The notes beneath the pieces were generated by a model. That model had not been told where the DNA came from. It saw only the letters and a list, made by a program, of their open reading frames with translations, and made no database searches. From positions 19,064 through 83,063 of the forward strand of contig CAZHCA010000020.1 of assembly GCA_964530825.1 (NCBI GenBank): a stretch of 64,000 nt of DNA. The letters run 5' to 3'. The position numbers and the translations under genes were made by a program. Of the stretch, positions 16,723 through 26,022 are shown in pieces; positions within the stretch are counted from its first letter, which is position 1, and each line of letters begins with the position of its first letter. This stretch comes from CAZHCA01 sp964530825. GTDB taxonomy: Bacteria; Bacteroidota; Bacteroidia; Chitinophagales; Saprospiraceae.

Positions 16723-17445
16723 ATGGAAAGTCCTACCTATAAAGAGCTACTCGACGCCGGGGTACACTTTGGACATCTGAAAAAAAAGTGGAACCCCAAA
16801 ATGTCGCCCTATATTTTCATGGAGCGCAAAGGCATCCACATCATTGATCTGAACCGCACTATTGAGTCGATGAATAAGGCGACCAATGCGTTAAAGCAAA
16901 TCACCAAGTCGGGCAAGAAAGTAATGTTTGTAGCTACCAAAAAGCAGGCGCGCGACATTGTATCGGAAGCAGCTCGCTCGGTGGGTATGCCCTATGTGAC
17001 CGAACGCTGGCTGGGTGGTATGATGACGAACTTCGCTACCATTCGCCGTTCTGTCAAAAAGATGAACAACATCGACAACATGCTGAACGATGCATCTTTG
17101 ACAAGTGTCACGAAAAAAGAACGCCTCACACTTACGCGCGAGCGCGACAAACTGGAAAAAGTGCTGGGCGGTATTGCTAATTTGAATCGCTTGCCCTCAG
17201 CTATTTTTTTAGTAGATATTGCCCACGAGCACATCGCACTGGCGGAAGCCCAAAAGCTTGGCTTGGTCACTTTCGGTATCGTTGACACCAACTCCGATCC
17301 TAATAAAGTCGACTACGCTATTCCGGGTAATGATGATGCCTCGAAATCGATCCAGATCATTGTAAACCACGCTGTGGAAGCCATCCGCGAGGGTTTGGAA
17401 GAGCGTCGCAAGGCAAAAACGGAAGGAGAAGCAGCTCGCAGCTAA
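16723..17445 (+). CDS. rpsB: 30S ribosomal protein S2
   Basis: The 240-residue S2 shows LLDAGVHFGHLKKKWNPKM, ERWLGGMMTNFATIRRSV, and the later VDIAHEHIALAEAQKLG and DTNSDPNKVDYAIPGNDDA blocks, all family hallmarks. S2 joins the small subunit late and is needed for mRNA binding. Co-location with tsf downstream is conserved across bacteria. Confidence 0.98.
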   Translation: MESPTYKELLDAGVHFGHLKKKWNPKMSPYIFMERKGIHIIDLNRTIESMNKATNALKQITKSGKKVMFVATKKQARDIVSEAARSVGMPYVTERWLGGMMTNFATIRRSVKKMNNIDNMLNDASLTSVTKKERLTLTRERDKLEKVLGGIANLNRLPSAIFLVDIAHEHIALAEAQKLGLVTFGIVDTNSDPNKVDYAIPGNDDASKSIQIIVNHAVEAIREGLEERRKAKTEGEAARS

Positions 17446-17515
17446 CCCTGCACTGCGCCGATTGGCAATACCATGCGCATTCGACTGTTTTACTAAATAA
17501 AGACCGTAACCCAAC

Positions 17516-18361
17516 ATGAGCGATGTAAACATCTCAGCTTCCGACGTTAAAAAACTGCGCGAAATGACCGGCGCAGGTATGATGGACTGTAAAAAAGCCC
17601 TGACCGAAGCCGGCGGCGATTTCGATAAGGCCATCGAAATCCTTCGCAAAAAGGGCGAAAAGCTCTCCGCCAAACGCTCTGATCGCGAAGCCACGGAAGG
17701 CGTTGTGATCGCACTGGTCAACGACGATCGCAACCGGGGCGTCGTGATCAAACTCAGCAGTGAAACGGACTTCGTAGCCAAGAACGAAGCATTCGTCACC
17801 CTGGCACACCAAATTGCTGCTAAAACCCTGCAGGCTTTCCCTGCCGACCTAGAAGAAGTCAAAGCCCTCGACTTTGATGGCAACATGACAATTGGCGACA
17901 AAATTACCGAGCAGGTAGGAGTAATCGGGGAAAAAATCGAACTGGCCGAATACGAGCGTCTCGAAGCCGATGTTGTTAGTCCCTATATCCACATGGGTAA
18001 CAAAGCCGGGGTGCTGGTCGGGCTGAATACCGGTGTCGGACAGGAAGCCGTCTATAATGCCGGCCGCGACGTAGCCATGCAGGTGGCTGCAATGCGCCCC
18101 CTTGCCGTCAACAAAGACGGCGTAGATGCCTCTGTCGTAGAAAAGGAAATCGAGATCGGCAAAGAACAAGCCCGCCAGGAAGGCAAACCCGAGGCTATGC
18201 TCGAAAAAATTGCCTTGGGTAAGCTGAATAAGTTTTTCAAGGAAAATACTTTACTCGGCCAACAATTCGTGAAGAACAACAAGCAATCGGTAGCTGATTA
18301 CCTCAAATCGATCGATAAAGACCTCACCGTTACCGGGTTCAAACACGTTACCCTTGGCTAA
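17516..18361 (+). CDS. tsf: Elongation factor Ts
   Basis: The 281-residue protein begins with the UBA-like region and the signature KLREMTGAGMMDCKKAL, followed by the core with SSETDFVAKNEAF, which recharges EF-Tu by GDP/GTP exchange. It ends the ribosomal-protein transcript; a strong terminator lies directly after the stop. Confidence 0.98.
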   Translation: MSDVNISASDVKKLREMTGAGMMDCKKALTEAGGDFDKAIEILRKKGEKLSAKRSDREATEGVVIALVNDDRNRGVVIKLSSETDFVAKNEAFVTLAHQIAAKTLQAFPADLEEVKALDFDGNMTIGDKITEQVGVIGEKIELAEYERLEADVVSPYIHMGNKAGVLVGLNTGVGQEAVYNAGRDVAMQVAAMRPLAVNKDGVDASVVEKEIEIGKEQARQEGKPEAMLEKIALGKLNKFFKENTLLGQQFVKNNKQSVADYLKSIDKDLTVTGFKHVTLG

Positions 18362-18363
18362 AG

Positions 18364-18401
18364 AAAAAAGGCGAATTAGCATGCTAATTCGCCTTTTTTT
18401 T
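18364..18401 (+). terminator. Strong intrinsic terminator after tsf
   Basis: A near-perfect inverted repeat around a central GCATGC is followed by eight T residues, 3 bp after the tsf stop. The matching A-run on the left makes the site symmetric and potentially bidirectional. It separates tsf from pyrH. Confidence 0.92.
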
Positions 18402-18445
18402 CTTATTTCAAAGAGTCTTCTTACTTAGTACCTACCTGGACGCGC

Positions 18446-19159
18446 ATGGAATTGAAGTACAAAAGAGTTCTTTTAAAATTGAGCGGTGAAGCACTTATGG
18501 GCGATCAACGCTACGGCATATCTCCCAACATGCTTATCCACTACGCCGAGCAGGTTCGCGACATCACGGCAGTAGGTGCCGAGGTAGCCATCGTAATTGG
18601 CGGCGGTAATATCTTTCGCGGCTTACAAGCCGAAGCTGCCGGACTCGAGCGCGTTCAAGGAGATTACATGGGTATGATGGCCACCGTAATCAATGGCATG
18701 GCCCTCCAAAGTGCTTTGGAAAGTAAAGGCGTATTTACCCGACTGATATCGGCCATTGAGATGAAGCAAATCGCCGAGCCTTACATTCGCAGACGTGCAA
18801 TCCGGCACCTGGAAAAAGGCCGTGTCGTCATCTTCTCCGCAGGTACCGGTAGCCCTTACTTTACGACCGACTCGGCCGCCGCACTGCGCGCCAACGAGAT
18901 CAACGCCGACGTCATCCTCAAAGGCACCCGTGTAGACGGCATCTATACCGCCGACCCCGAAAAAGATCCCACCGCTACTAAGTTCGATAACATATCTTTT
19001 GCGAAAGTCATCAGCCTGGGCCTCAGCGTTATGGACATGACCGCTTTTACCCTCTGCCAGGAGAATAACCTGCCCATTATCGTTTTCGATATAAATGCAA
19101 AGGAAAACCTGCGGCGCATCATCATGGGGGAGACCGTAGGTACCCTGGTCGCTGGTTAA
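18446..19159 (+). CDS. pyrH: Uridylate kinase
   Basis: The 237-residue amino-acid-kinase-fold enzyme phosphorylates UMP to UDP. Visible motifs are LLKLSGEALMG, VIGGGNIFRG, TDSAAALRANEINADVILKGT and DPEKDPTA. The common rpsB-tsf-pyrH order is kept, but a terminator intervenes and the usual frr is not next; comF arrives from the opposite strand instead. The pyrH TAA and the comF stop share the palindrome TTAA. Confidence 0.97.
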   Translation: MELKYKRVLLKLSGEALMGDQRYGISPNMLIHYAEQVRDITAVGAEVAIVIGGGNIFRGLQAEAAGLERVQGDYMGMMATVINGMALQSALESKGVFTRLISAIEMKQIAEPYIRRRAIRHLEKGRVVIFSAGTGSPYFTTDSAAALRANEINADVILKGTRVDGIYTADPEKDPTATKFDNISFAKVISLGLSVMDMTAFTLCQENNLPIIVFDINAKENLRRIIMGETVGTLVAG

Positions 19160-19875
19160 CCTACTGCTAATGCCAAGGTGCACACGCTCAGTCGAATGCC
19201 TGGTGATGCCCGAAACAGCGCCTGTGCACAGGCCTCGAGTGTCGCACCGGTAGTCAGCACATCATCAACCAACAGCCAGTGGCCCGGTGGTAAAGGTTTC
19301 CGGGCCTCAAAAGCATTCATTACATTCTGGATCCGATCGGAGCGAGATTTGTGCGTCTGAGATCGGCGATGGCGGCGTCGGTGCAATACATTCGCGACCA
19401 AGGGTACTTCCAAAGCCCGGGCCAGTCCGATGCCAAATGCTTCACTCTGGTTGTATCCCCGCTTATGCAGTTTGCGCCAGTGCAGTGGTACGGGTACGAT
19501 GCCGCTCAGGTCTGGAAAGACAGCTTCTTCGCGTAACAGTGCACCGTAATAGTGCCCCACCCGCTTGCACAAGGTGATCGCACCCCGGTACTTCAGGGCA
19601 TGCACCAAAGACTGAACCCGACCGCCCTTGTCAAAGTAAAAGAAAGCTACGCCTGATTCGAGCGGCACGCGCCCCCAGAGTCTATCCACAATGGCATTGG
19701 CCCGAGGATAATATTGAAAATCGGTTTGGGGTAAGTAGTAAAAACAGGCCGGACAACAGAAAAAACCACTTCCTATTGGTTGATCTGAACAGACCGGACA
19801 CCGTTCCGGGTAAAGTAAATCTAGTATCGGGGTATACCAAGTAGCGCCGAGCATAGGGATACTTTTGCGCCCCAC
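19156..19875 (-). CDS. ComF family protein (phosphoribosyltransferase fold)
   Basis: The 239-residue protein has an N-terminal four-Cys zinc-ribbon-like part (CPVC and CCPAC, about residues 25-43) and a C-terminal PRTase domain with the PRPP loop LLVDDVLTTGAT. ComF proteins are needed for uptake of transforming DNA in several bacteria; that role here is family knowledge only. It is convergent with pyrH, overlapping by 4 bp at the stops. The terminator of htrA lies just upstream of its start. Confidence 0.92.
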   Translation of the reverse strand: MGRKSIPMLGATWYTPILDLLYPERCPVCSDQPIGSGFFCCPACFYYLPQTDFQYYPRANAIVDRLWGRVPLESGVAFFYFDKGGRVQSLVHALKYRGAITLCKRVGHYYGALLREEAVFPDLSGIVPVPLHWRKLHKRGYNQSEAFGIGLARALEVPLVANVLHRRRHRRSQTHKSRSDRIQNVMNAFEARKPLPPGHWLLVDDVLTTGATLEACAQALFRASPGIRLSVCTLALAVG

Positions 19876-19881
19876 CTTGCC

Positions 19882-19914
19882 AAAAAAACGCCCAACCTAA
19901 GTTCAGGATGGGCG
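19882..19914 (-). terminator. Intrinsic terminator after htrA
   Basis: On the minus strand an imperfect 10-bp stem (GCCCATCCT with AGGTTGGGC) is followed by seven T residues. It lies 138 bp past the htrA stop and just before the comF start. Confidence 0.8.
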
Positions 19915-20051
19915 CATCAAAACAAAACGAAAAACCAACTTTAAACAAGTCTTTTATAGGCAAAAACTCTAAATGCAAAAATTATGTTTCATTCTCACTG
20001 TTAACAAAATCCTAAGGGAAAGGAATTGTCGCCTATTATCGCTAGCGGGTA

Positions 20052-21209
20052 TCACTCATCCTGAGGAGCAGACCGCAATCTCACCGGAATGTCGATGTAC
20101 TCGCCCTTCCGGTTCACCGTTAGGTTAACCGTCTCACCCACTTTGGCCCGCCCAATGATTTCTTGCAGTTCGGGGACAGTATTGACGACCCGGCCGTCCA
20201 CTTCGACAATAACATCTTGCTCAAGCACGCCAGCATACTGGGCAGAACCGCCATTGACCAAGTTGCCGACATAGACGCCCTGCGTGATATCGAGACCGAT
20301 TTGGTTTGCCAGCTCTTCGTTCATTTCGGCGATCTCAACGCCAAGGAAGGCCCGTTGGAAGCTGCCGAATTCGATAATGTCATCAGCAATTTTACGCGCC
20401 AAATTTATGGGAATAGCAAAAGAATATCCTTGAAAGACGCCGGTACGCGTGGCAATAGCAGTATTGATACCGAGCAGTTGACCTTCGGTGGTCACCAGTG
20501 CTCCACCGCTATTGCCCGGGTTAACTGCCGCATCCGTCTGGATAAAAGTCTCTATGGCATCGCGTCCTGGCAAAAGCTCCAGTGAGCGCCCTTTAGCGCT
20601 TACAATTCCAGCCGTAACCGTAGAGGTAAGGTCGAATGGATTACCTACCGCAAGTACCCATTCACCGATTTCCGACTCGTCGGAATCGGCCAGGGATAGC
20701 GTGGGCAGGTTGCGCCCTTCAATTTTAATAACCGCAAGGTCTGTTTTGTCGTCGCGCCCCACCAAAGTAGCTTTAAACTGCCGGTTATCGGTCAGGGTGA
20801 CTTCAATGTCATCGGCGAACTCAACGACGTGATTATTGGTAATAATGTACCCATCTGGGCGGTAGATCACCCCCGAGCCAGCCCCCTGGACCGGCCGGTC
20901 GCCGCGGAAGGGGTTACTGAAAAGATCACCAAAAAAATCCGGATAGTCCATGCGAGGCGACGCATCTTCCGCCGAAGCCGTTCCGGAAGCCTTGATATGC
21001 ACTACCGCGGGCATCGCCTGACGTGCAGCCTTCGTAAAGTCGAAGTTCGGTGGCGTAAAACCTTTCGCAGGTTGTACATTGCGCACCGGCACAACCATCG
21101 CAGAAGATTCGGGCTCGAGCGATGGTAAAGGGGTAAAGAAATAGACACCGCCTAAGACAAGCAGTCCGCCTAAGAGGCCGGAGAAAAGGTGGGGAAGGGT
21201 TTGCTTCAT
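20052..21209 (-). CDS. HtrA/Deg family periplasmic serine protease
   Basis: From the ATG at 21209 the protein has 385 residues; an in-frame ATG at 21245 would add 12, but the shorter form gives a normal signal anchor (MKQTLPHLFSGLLGG). The trypsin-like triad is visible as His127 (TNNHVV), Asp157 (KTDLAVIK) and Ser234 (NPGNSGGAL). One PDZ domain follows (about 275-375), where many relatives have two. HtrA proteins degrade misfolded envelope proteins. Confidence 0.93.
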   Translation of the reverse strand: MKQTLPHLFSGLLGGLLVLGGVYFFTPLPSLEPESSAMVVPVRNVQPAKGFTPPNFDFTKAARQAMPAVVHIKASGTASAEDASPRMDYPDFFGDLFSNPFRGDRPVQGAGSGVIYRPDGYIITNNHVVEFADDIEVTLTDNRQFKATLVGRDDKTDLAVIKIEGRNLPTLSLADSDESEIGEWVLAVGNPFDLTSTVTAGIVSAKGRSLELLPGRDAIETFIQTDAAVNPGNSGGALVTTEGQLLGINTAIATRTGVFQGYSFAIPINLARKIADDIIEFGSFQRAFLGVEIAEMNEELANQIGLDITQGVYVGNLVNGGSAQYAGVLEQDVIVEVDGRVVNTVPELQEIIGRAKVGETVNLTVNRKGEYIDIPVRLRSAPQDE

Positions 21210-21323
21210 CGTTCGTAATATTTTTATTTTAAGCCGAGTTATCATTTGGAAAAATTCAGCATACGTTCTGAAGGGGAGTTACGGTTTGTACATGAACAGG
21301 CATTTAGCACCCTGAATAAAAAA

Positions 21324-21331
21324 CAAACTTA
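21324..21331 (-). promoter_or_regulatory. -7 element upstream of htrA
   Basis: TAAGTTTG on the minus strand fits TAnnTTTG exactly and lies about 115 bp before the htrA start. I see no good -33 TTTG, so the call is tentative. Confidence 0.35.
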
Positions 21332-21465
21332 CAGCCAAAATGCTTTGTTACGCCCGTAATTTCGTTTAACAGGATCTTAACAAGCAATTGCATTCCCGCT
21401 TAGACATCACTCCAAATTTAATGACCGTCTTTAATGTTTAAGAGAAGTTGAGTAAAGCGTTTTTA

Positions 21466-22014
21466 ATGAATGCCTTGTCGCCCGAGAACGAGCTGGAAGC
21501 GCGCTTTTTCGATGAGCCAGACTTTCTGACCGGCCTCACCTGGGGCGTGCCCCGTTACGGCCACCCCGAAGGAGAGATTTACAAGCACGTGCAGGAGGTC
21601 CTCATCAATATCGACTCCTGCGGAGTAGACGACACGATTCGCCAACAGCTACGCTTTATTGCTTTCACCCACGACACATTTAAGTATAAAGAACACAAGG
21701 GCGAGCCCCGGGACTGGAGCAGGCATCACGGCGTTTATGCCCGGCTCTTCCTAGAGCGATTTATCACAGACTGGGCAGTGCTCAATGTCACCGAACTGCA
21801 CGACGAGGCCTACTACGCCTGGAGGCTTTCCTACCTATATCAGCAACCCGCTGTAGGAAAAAAAAGGCTGGAGCGCTTACTTGACAGGATCGGGAAATAT
21901 ATTCAACTTTACTACATATTCTTTAAGTGCGACACGAAAACAGGAGACAAAAACCAAGCACCCCTCAAGTGGTTTGAAGCCACCATACCTGGCATTGAAA
22001 TAATTTCTTTTTAA
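21466..22014 (+). CDS. HD domain-containing protein
   Basis: The protein has 182 residues from the ATG at 21466; a TTG 18 bp upstream is possible. The motifs GHPEGEIYKHV (first His), FIAFTHDTFKYKE (His-Asp pair) and RHHGVYARLF are arranged as in small HD-superfamily metal-dependent phosphohydrolases. Such proteins hydrolyse nucleotides or phosphodiesters; no substrate can be named. It stands alone between htrA and the ECF sigma gene, all in separate transcripts as judged by spacing. Confidence 0.75.
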   Translation: MNALSPENELEARFFDEPDFLTGLTWGVPRYGHPEGEIYKHVQEVLINIDSCGVDDTIRQQLRFIAFTHDTFKYKEHKGEPRDWSRHHGVYARLFLERFITDWAVLNVTELHDEAYYAWRLSYLYQQPAVGKKRLERLLDRIGKYIQLYYIFFKCDTKTGDKNQAPLKWFEATIPGIEIISF

Positions 22015-22149
22015 TACGGCGCACGATCCCCAAGGCCAAACGGCTAACGCTCTGCAATCTTATGAAACTTTTTTTCAAAAAAGTAGGTTATTGATAACGC
22101 ACTGTAGGCAAGTCCATTACAGCGCTCTATTTCGCCTACAAAGGAAAGC

Positions 22150-22728
22150 ATGTCTGACGACAAACAACAACACATGAATTCAGACCTCATTTTCGAACGC
22201 GAGCTGCTGCCGCAAATCGAGGCGCTGTATTCTTTTGCCTATCATCTGACGTACAACGAAGAAGATGCTAATGACCTTGTGCAGGAGACCTACCTGAAGG
22301 CATTTAAATCCATCGGTAGCTATCGATCGGGCACCAACGCCAAGGCATGGCTCTTCAAGATCCTGAAGAATAATTTTATCAACCAATACCGGAAACAAAG
22401 TAAACAACCCATCCAGGTTGATTACGAAGATGTCGTCAAATACCAGGACGATGAGGACAGTCAGTTCTCCAGCTTTCTCGATTTGCGGGAAGAGATGTTC
22501 CAGGATATGATTGGCGACGAAGTTACCAATGCCATTAATGCCCTACCGGTCGACTTCCGGCTGGTAATACTGCTATGCGACATTGAAGGATTTACCTACG
22601 AGGAAATATCGAAAATTATCGACACGCCCATCGGCACCGTGCGATCGCGATTGCACCGGGCAAGGAATATGCTGAAAGAAAAGTTAAAAACATACGCCGA
22701 AACTTTAGGCTATAAAGACCGGCGGTAA
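22150..22728 (+). CDS. ECF-type RNA polymerase sigma factor
   Basis: The 192-residue protein has sigma region 2 (about 20-90, with YNEEDANDLVQETYLKAF and AWLFKILKNNFINQYRK) and region 4 (about 125-180, with LPVDFRLVILLCDIEGFTYEEISKI and GTVRSRLHRARNMLK). It lacks regions 1.1 and 3, as ECF factors do. The small gene 248 bp downstream on the same strand looks like its anti-sigma factor. Confidence 0.94.
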   Translation: MSDDKQQHMNSDLIFERELLPQIEALYSFAYHLTYNEEDANDLVQETYLKAFKSIGSYRSGTNAKAWLFKILKNNFINQYRKQSKQPIQVDYEDVVKYQDDEDSQFSSFLDLREEMFQDMIGDEVTNAINALPVDFRLVILLCDIEGFTYEEISKIIDTPIGTVRSRLHRARNMLKEKLKTYAETLGYKDRR

Positions 22729-22976
22729 CAATTTGTAATCCAATTTTAATCACCGCCACGGGATAATCTAAGCCGCAACTCTCCGCCTCGGTGGGTGGAG
22801 GATGCACAAGTGCTTTACTGCTTTCCACAGCCCCCAGTTAGTTGAATATTACGCTATCTCATAAACTATGCTTCAGGTTCTTTATCACATCATTATCAAA
22901 AAGGCGTTTTTCAACGGAAAAGCCAAGCCAAAGCACTTAATTGGCGGTCATCCTAAGTGGCACAAAAACTCCAATC

Positions 22977-23219
22977 ATGAGCAACCACCAGAACTACCAA
23001 GAGTTGGTTCGGAAAGTTACCATGTACCTGGACAACGAGCTGAGTGAAACCGATGCTCGCGCTCTACTCCGCGACATTGAACAAAACCCGAGTTATTACC
23101 AAGTTCTGAGTCAGGAAAAATCCTTTAGGGAATTCTTGAGGAGTAAAATCCATCGCAGGAAACCATCGCCTGCGCTCATCCAATCGATCAAGGAAAAAAT
23201 CCGTCTCACCTCTGCTTAA
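22977..23219 (+). CDS. Putative anti-sigma factor, 80 residues
   Basis: From the ATG at 22977 the product is a helical 80-residue protein with YLDNELSETDARALLRDIEQNPSYYQVLSQEKSFREFLRSK, like the cytoplasmic anti-sigma domains that pair with Bacteroidota ECF factors. It has no Cys, so the zinc-binding ZAS motif is absent, and it has no membrane segment. The position after an ECF gene is the main support. Binding to that sigma factor is inferred. Confidence 0.7.
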   Translation: MSNHQNYQELVRKVTMYLDNELSETDARALLRDIEQNPSYYQVLSQEKSFREFLRSKIHRRKPSPALIQSIKEKIRLTSA

Positions 23220-23348
23220 ATCCGGTCTATGCTGAAATTCGTTGCGCAAGGGGAAAAAGCTAAGCATGGGATAGAAAATAAAAGATGCGAAAAGATTGCT
23301 TCGCAAAAAGCCAATTTATCACCCGGTGCAACTAATCGAAAGACCACG

Positions 23349-23957
23349 ATGAGCAGAGTGGATGATCCACTAGCACGAAATACGTTTACCCATCCCCGCC
23401 CGGCCGCCCTCCGGCCGGGCTTTTTACTGGCCATTCTCCTGGTAGGTGCCACCTCCATTTTAACGGCCCAAAGGCCTTCCTTCGACCGACTGCTGACCGA
23501 AACCCAGGTGGTGCGCAACCTTCCCGTCGAAGGGCAATTCAAGCCGGTTGCATTCGACACTGACACCCTTTTCCAGTACGGCATGCGCTCCCGCCTGGAA
23601 AAACTGCATATTTATTACCGAATTGAGCCCTACGATACGCTTTTACCAGCCTTCAATTATCCGAACATTCGCAGCGGACGTCTACTCATGCATCTGTCCC
23701 GCAATGATGGGGAATACCTGATTACCGGCAAACCGATCGAACCGGAATTACTCCAAACCCGCTACCAAGCAGACTGGGGCGCGGTCTACTTCTTTCAGCC
23801 CAAGCGCAAATACGCACCCTTCCCACATGCCAAAATGACGGTCGTCTACCGCGAAAGTGCCGGTACTGCCTACACTCTCTATTCATTCGAAGACCCGACA
23901 CCCACTCTCGACCGGACCGTCTTCGACCTGCGTTTCATCCAAGAACCGGAAGAATAA
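23349..23957 (+). CDS. Secreted protein of unknown function
   Basis: From the ATG at 23349 the protein has 202 residues. Residues 1-40 form a long signal peptide with core FLLAILLVGATSIL ending TAQ, followed by a beta-rich domain of about 160 residues with no motif I recognise. A terminator-like hairpin (23398-23425) lies inside the signal-peptide codons. No start codon downstream of it would leave a usable signal. It follows the sigma/anti-sigma pair and may be a target or an envelope partner; this is speculation. Confidence 0.65.
   Translation: MSRVDDPLARNTFTHPRPAALRPGFLLAILLVGATSILTAQRPSFDRLLTETQVVRNLPVEGQFKPVAFDTDTLFQYGMRSRLEKLHIYYRIEPYDTLLPAFNYPNIRSGRLLMHLSRNDGEYLITGKPIEPELLQTRYQADWGAVYFFQPKRKYAPFPHAKMTVVYRESAGTAYTLYSFEDPTPTLDRTVFDLRFIQEPEE
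23398..23425 (+). terminator. Terminator-like hairpin inside a coding region
   Basis: An 8-bp all-GC stem (23398-23405 with 23413-23420) around a 7-base loop is followed at once by five T residues. It lies 179 bp past the anti-sigma stop, so it could end that operon, yet it also sits within codons 17-26 of the secreted protein gene. Confidence 0.6.
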
Positions 23958-24005
23958 ATTTTTCTACCAAAAGATTTTTTAACTTTTCCTTAATCTTCGA
24001 GGTCA

Positions 24006-24013
24006 TAATTTTG
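24006..24013 (+). promoter_or_regulatory. -7 element upstream of L-serine dehydratase gene
   Basis: TAATTTTG matches TAnnTTTG exactly, 55 bp before the ATG at 24068. The -33 region is AT-rich without a clear TTTG. Confidence 0.45.
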
Positions 24014-24067
24014 CAAAAACAGATCTGGTGAAAGATCTTGTCGTTCGCCTAACCAAATTATTACCTG

Positions 24068-25498
24068 ATGGAATCCATTAGCGTCTTCGACATGTTGAAG
24101 ATTGGAATTGGGCCGTCCAGCTCGCACACTCTAGGGCCGTGGCGAGCCGCCCAGCTTTTCACCCAAGAGTTGCTAGACCAGCGCCTACTGGATCTTACCG
24201 TCAACGTGCACGTACACCTTTATGGCTCTCTTGCCCTCACCGGACGGGGCCACGGCACCGATGTTGCCATCCTACTAGGCCTGACCGGCGCCGACCCCGT
24301 CACGATCCCTACCGAAGAGGTCCATCATATACCTGCTGCCGTCTCTGAATCGCGGCAGCTAGAACTTCTTGGAGGGCGCACCATCGCCTTCCATCCTGAC
24401 GAGCACCTGCATTTCCACTTTTCCGAACGCCTACCCTATCACGCCAATGGTTTGCGCTTCGAAGCGCTCGGCCGAGCTGGCGAACGGCTGCACGAAGCAG
24501 TCTTTTACTCCATAGGAGGCGGATTTGTGCACCGCGAGGGCGAAAAAGAAGAAACCATCGGCGATTCCAAAGACTTACCCTTCCCGGTGAATAGTGGTGA
24601 AGACATATTGCGCTATTGCAAAACCCGCGGCATCGGCATTGCCGAGATGGTGTACCACAACGAACGCACCTGGCGTTCGGGGCGAGAAATACACCAAGGA
24701 CTGACCCGCATCTGGGAAGTGATGAAACAGTGCGTGTACCACGGCTGCCATACCGAAGGCGCCCTGCCGGGCGGACTCAACGTAAACCGGCGTGCTCCGG
24801 CTATCAATCGCAAGCTTCTGGCCGACGTCGAGTACGGAGGCGTAGACCAATGGATTAAGCTGATCCGACACGGGCGCTACGGGTTTTCTGAAATTATCAA
24901 ATGGATTGGCTGCTTCGCTATGGCGGTCAACGAAGAGAATGCCAGCTTTGGTCGCGTCGTAACGGCACCTACCAACGGTGCAGCTGGGGTGATTCCGGCT
25001 GTGATGTTCTACTACATCTGTTTTTCGGGTAAACAAGTAATCGATAAAGACATCGTCAAGTTTTTGCTCGTCGCCGGCGAAGTGGGCAGCCTGTTCAAGA
25101 AAGGCTCGACGATATCGGCAGCGATGGGCGGCTGCCAAGCCGAAATTGGCGTTTCATCCGCTATGGCCGCGGCGGCCCTCACCGAAGGGCTGGGCGGCAA
25201 CTGTGGCCAGGCCCTAATGGCCGCCGAAATTGCTATGGAGCATCACCTTGGGCTCACCTGCGACCCTGTCGGGGGGTTGGTCCAGATTCCTTGCATCGAG
25301 CGCAATTCCATGGGCGCCGTCAAAGCAATTACCGCTGCCAAAATAGCCTTAGAGAGCGATCCGTCGAAGGCGCGCGTATCCCTCGATGATGTGATCAAAA
25401 CCATGTGGGAAACTGCCCAGGATATGCACGCGAAATACAAAGAAACTTCGCAGGGTGGGCTAGCGACCAACATTTCGATTATGCTGCCCGAATGCTGA
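24068..25498 (+). CDS. sdaA: L-serine ammonia-lyase, iron-sulfur dependent, single chain
   Basis: The 476-residue enzyme deaminates L-serine to pyruvate and ammonia. The N-terminal half has SVFDMLKIGIGPSSSHTLGPWRAA. The C-terminal half carries the probable [4Fe-4S] ligands Cys356 (GGCQAE), Cys398 (LTCDPVGG) and Cys409 (IPCIERN). Both halves are fused, as in Gram-negative SdaA, rather than split as in Bacillus. It is monocistronic and depends on iron-sulfur assembly. Confidence 0.96.
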   Translation: MESISVFDMLKIGIGPSSSHTLGPWRAAQLFTQELLDQRLLDLTVNVHVHLYGSLALTGRGHGTDVAILLGLTGADPVTIPTEEVHHIPAAVSESRQLELLGGRTIAFHPDEHLHFHFSERLPYHANGLRFEALGRAGERLHEAVFYSIGGGFVHREGEKEETIGDSKDLPFPVNSGEDILRYCKTRGIGIAEMVYHNERTWRSGREIHQGLTRIWEVMKQCVYHGCHTEGALPGGLNVNRRAPAINRKLLADVEYGGVDQWIKLIRHGRYGFSEIIKWIGCFAMAVNEENASFGRVVTAPTNGAAGVIPAVMFYYICFSGKQVIDKDIVKFLLVAGEVGSLFKKGSTISAAMGGCQAEIGVSSAMAAAALTEGLGGNCGQALMAAEIAMEHHLGLTCDPVGGLVQIPCIERNSMGAVKAITAAKIALESDPSKARVSLDDVIKTMWETAQDMHAKYKETSQGGLATNISIMLPEC

Positions 25499-25556
25499 TT
25501 TGCCGCTTGAAACTATTGCGCTGCTTTGGGGTTGTGCGGAGCGGTTTTTAAGTTAT

Positions 25557-26010
25557 TTACTGATCTCGAGGTGACGTAAAAAATAAGCATGAACGGATTA
25601 TTCCAAAAAAGCGGAACACGGCACGCTTAAAAATAGGCCTAGAGGGGCCGCGCAGCTGTCCCTCTCCTAATAACAGAATGACCAAGGGAAGAAATGCGGT
25701 AACGCCAAATAACAATTCATAATACCAGGGTAAAAACCCATAGCCTCCCAAAAGAAAGTGCCCTGTGGAAATAGGACCAGTTCGCTCAGCATAAAACCCC
25801 AAAAACAGCAGCCATGCCCATGCGGCTGCTTGGATTACGCAATTGGAACATTCCCTGACGCAGTCCTTCGGCGAATAGGAAGAACGTCATTACCCCGAGC
25901 ATTATCAAGTGAACGAATCCAATGACGTAATTGCGAATTGAATATGCTGCTTTTGCATTGAAATGGTGTGCTATTTCCAGCAAACCTGAAGCGGGTGGGT
26001 GGTACCCCAC
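25557..26010 (-). pseudogene. Frameshifted, 5'-truncated remnant of a multi-pass membrane protein
   Basis: Two adjacent minus-strand frames, 26010-25786 and 25802-25557, read as one membrane protein if joined at a T5G4 homopolymer (plus-strand 25797-25805). The upstream frame has SIRNYVIGFVHLIMLGVMTF and the downstream one has GFLPWYYELLFGVTAFLPLV. Together they look like the last three or so helices of a larger Bacteroidota membrane protein; the N-terminal part is missing, as the next gene starts just upstream. A single-base sequencing error would explain the frameshift but not the truncation. Confidence 0.55.
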
Positions 26011-26022
26011 CCGCCCTTATTT

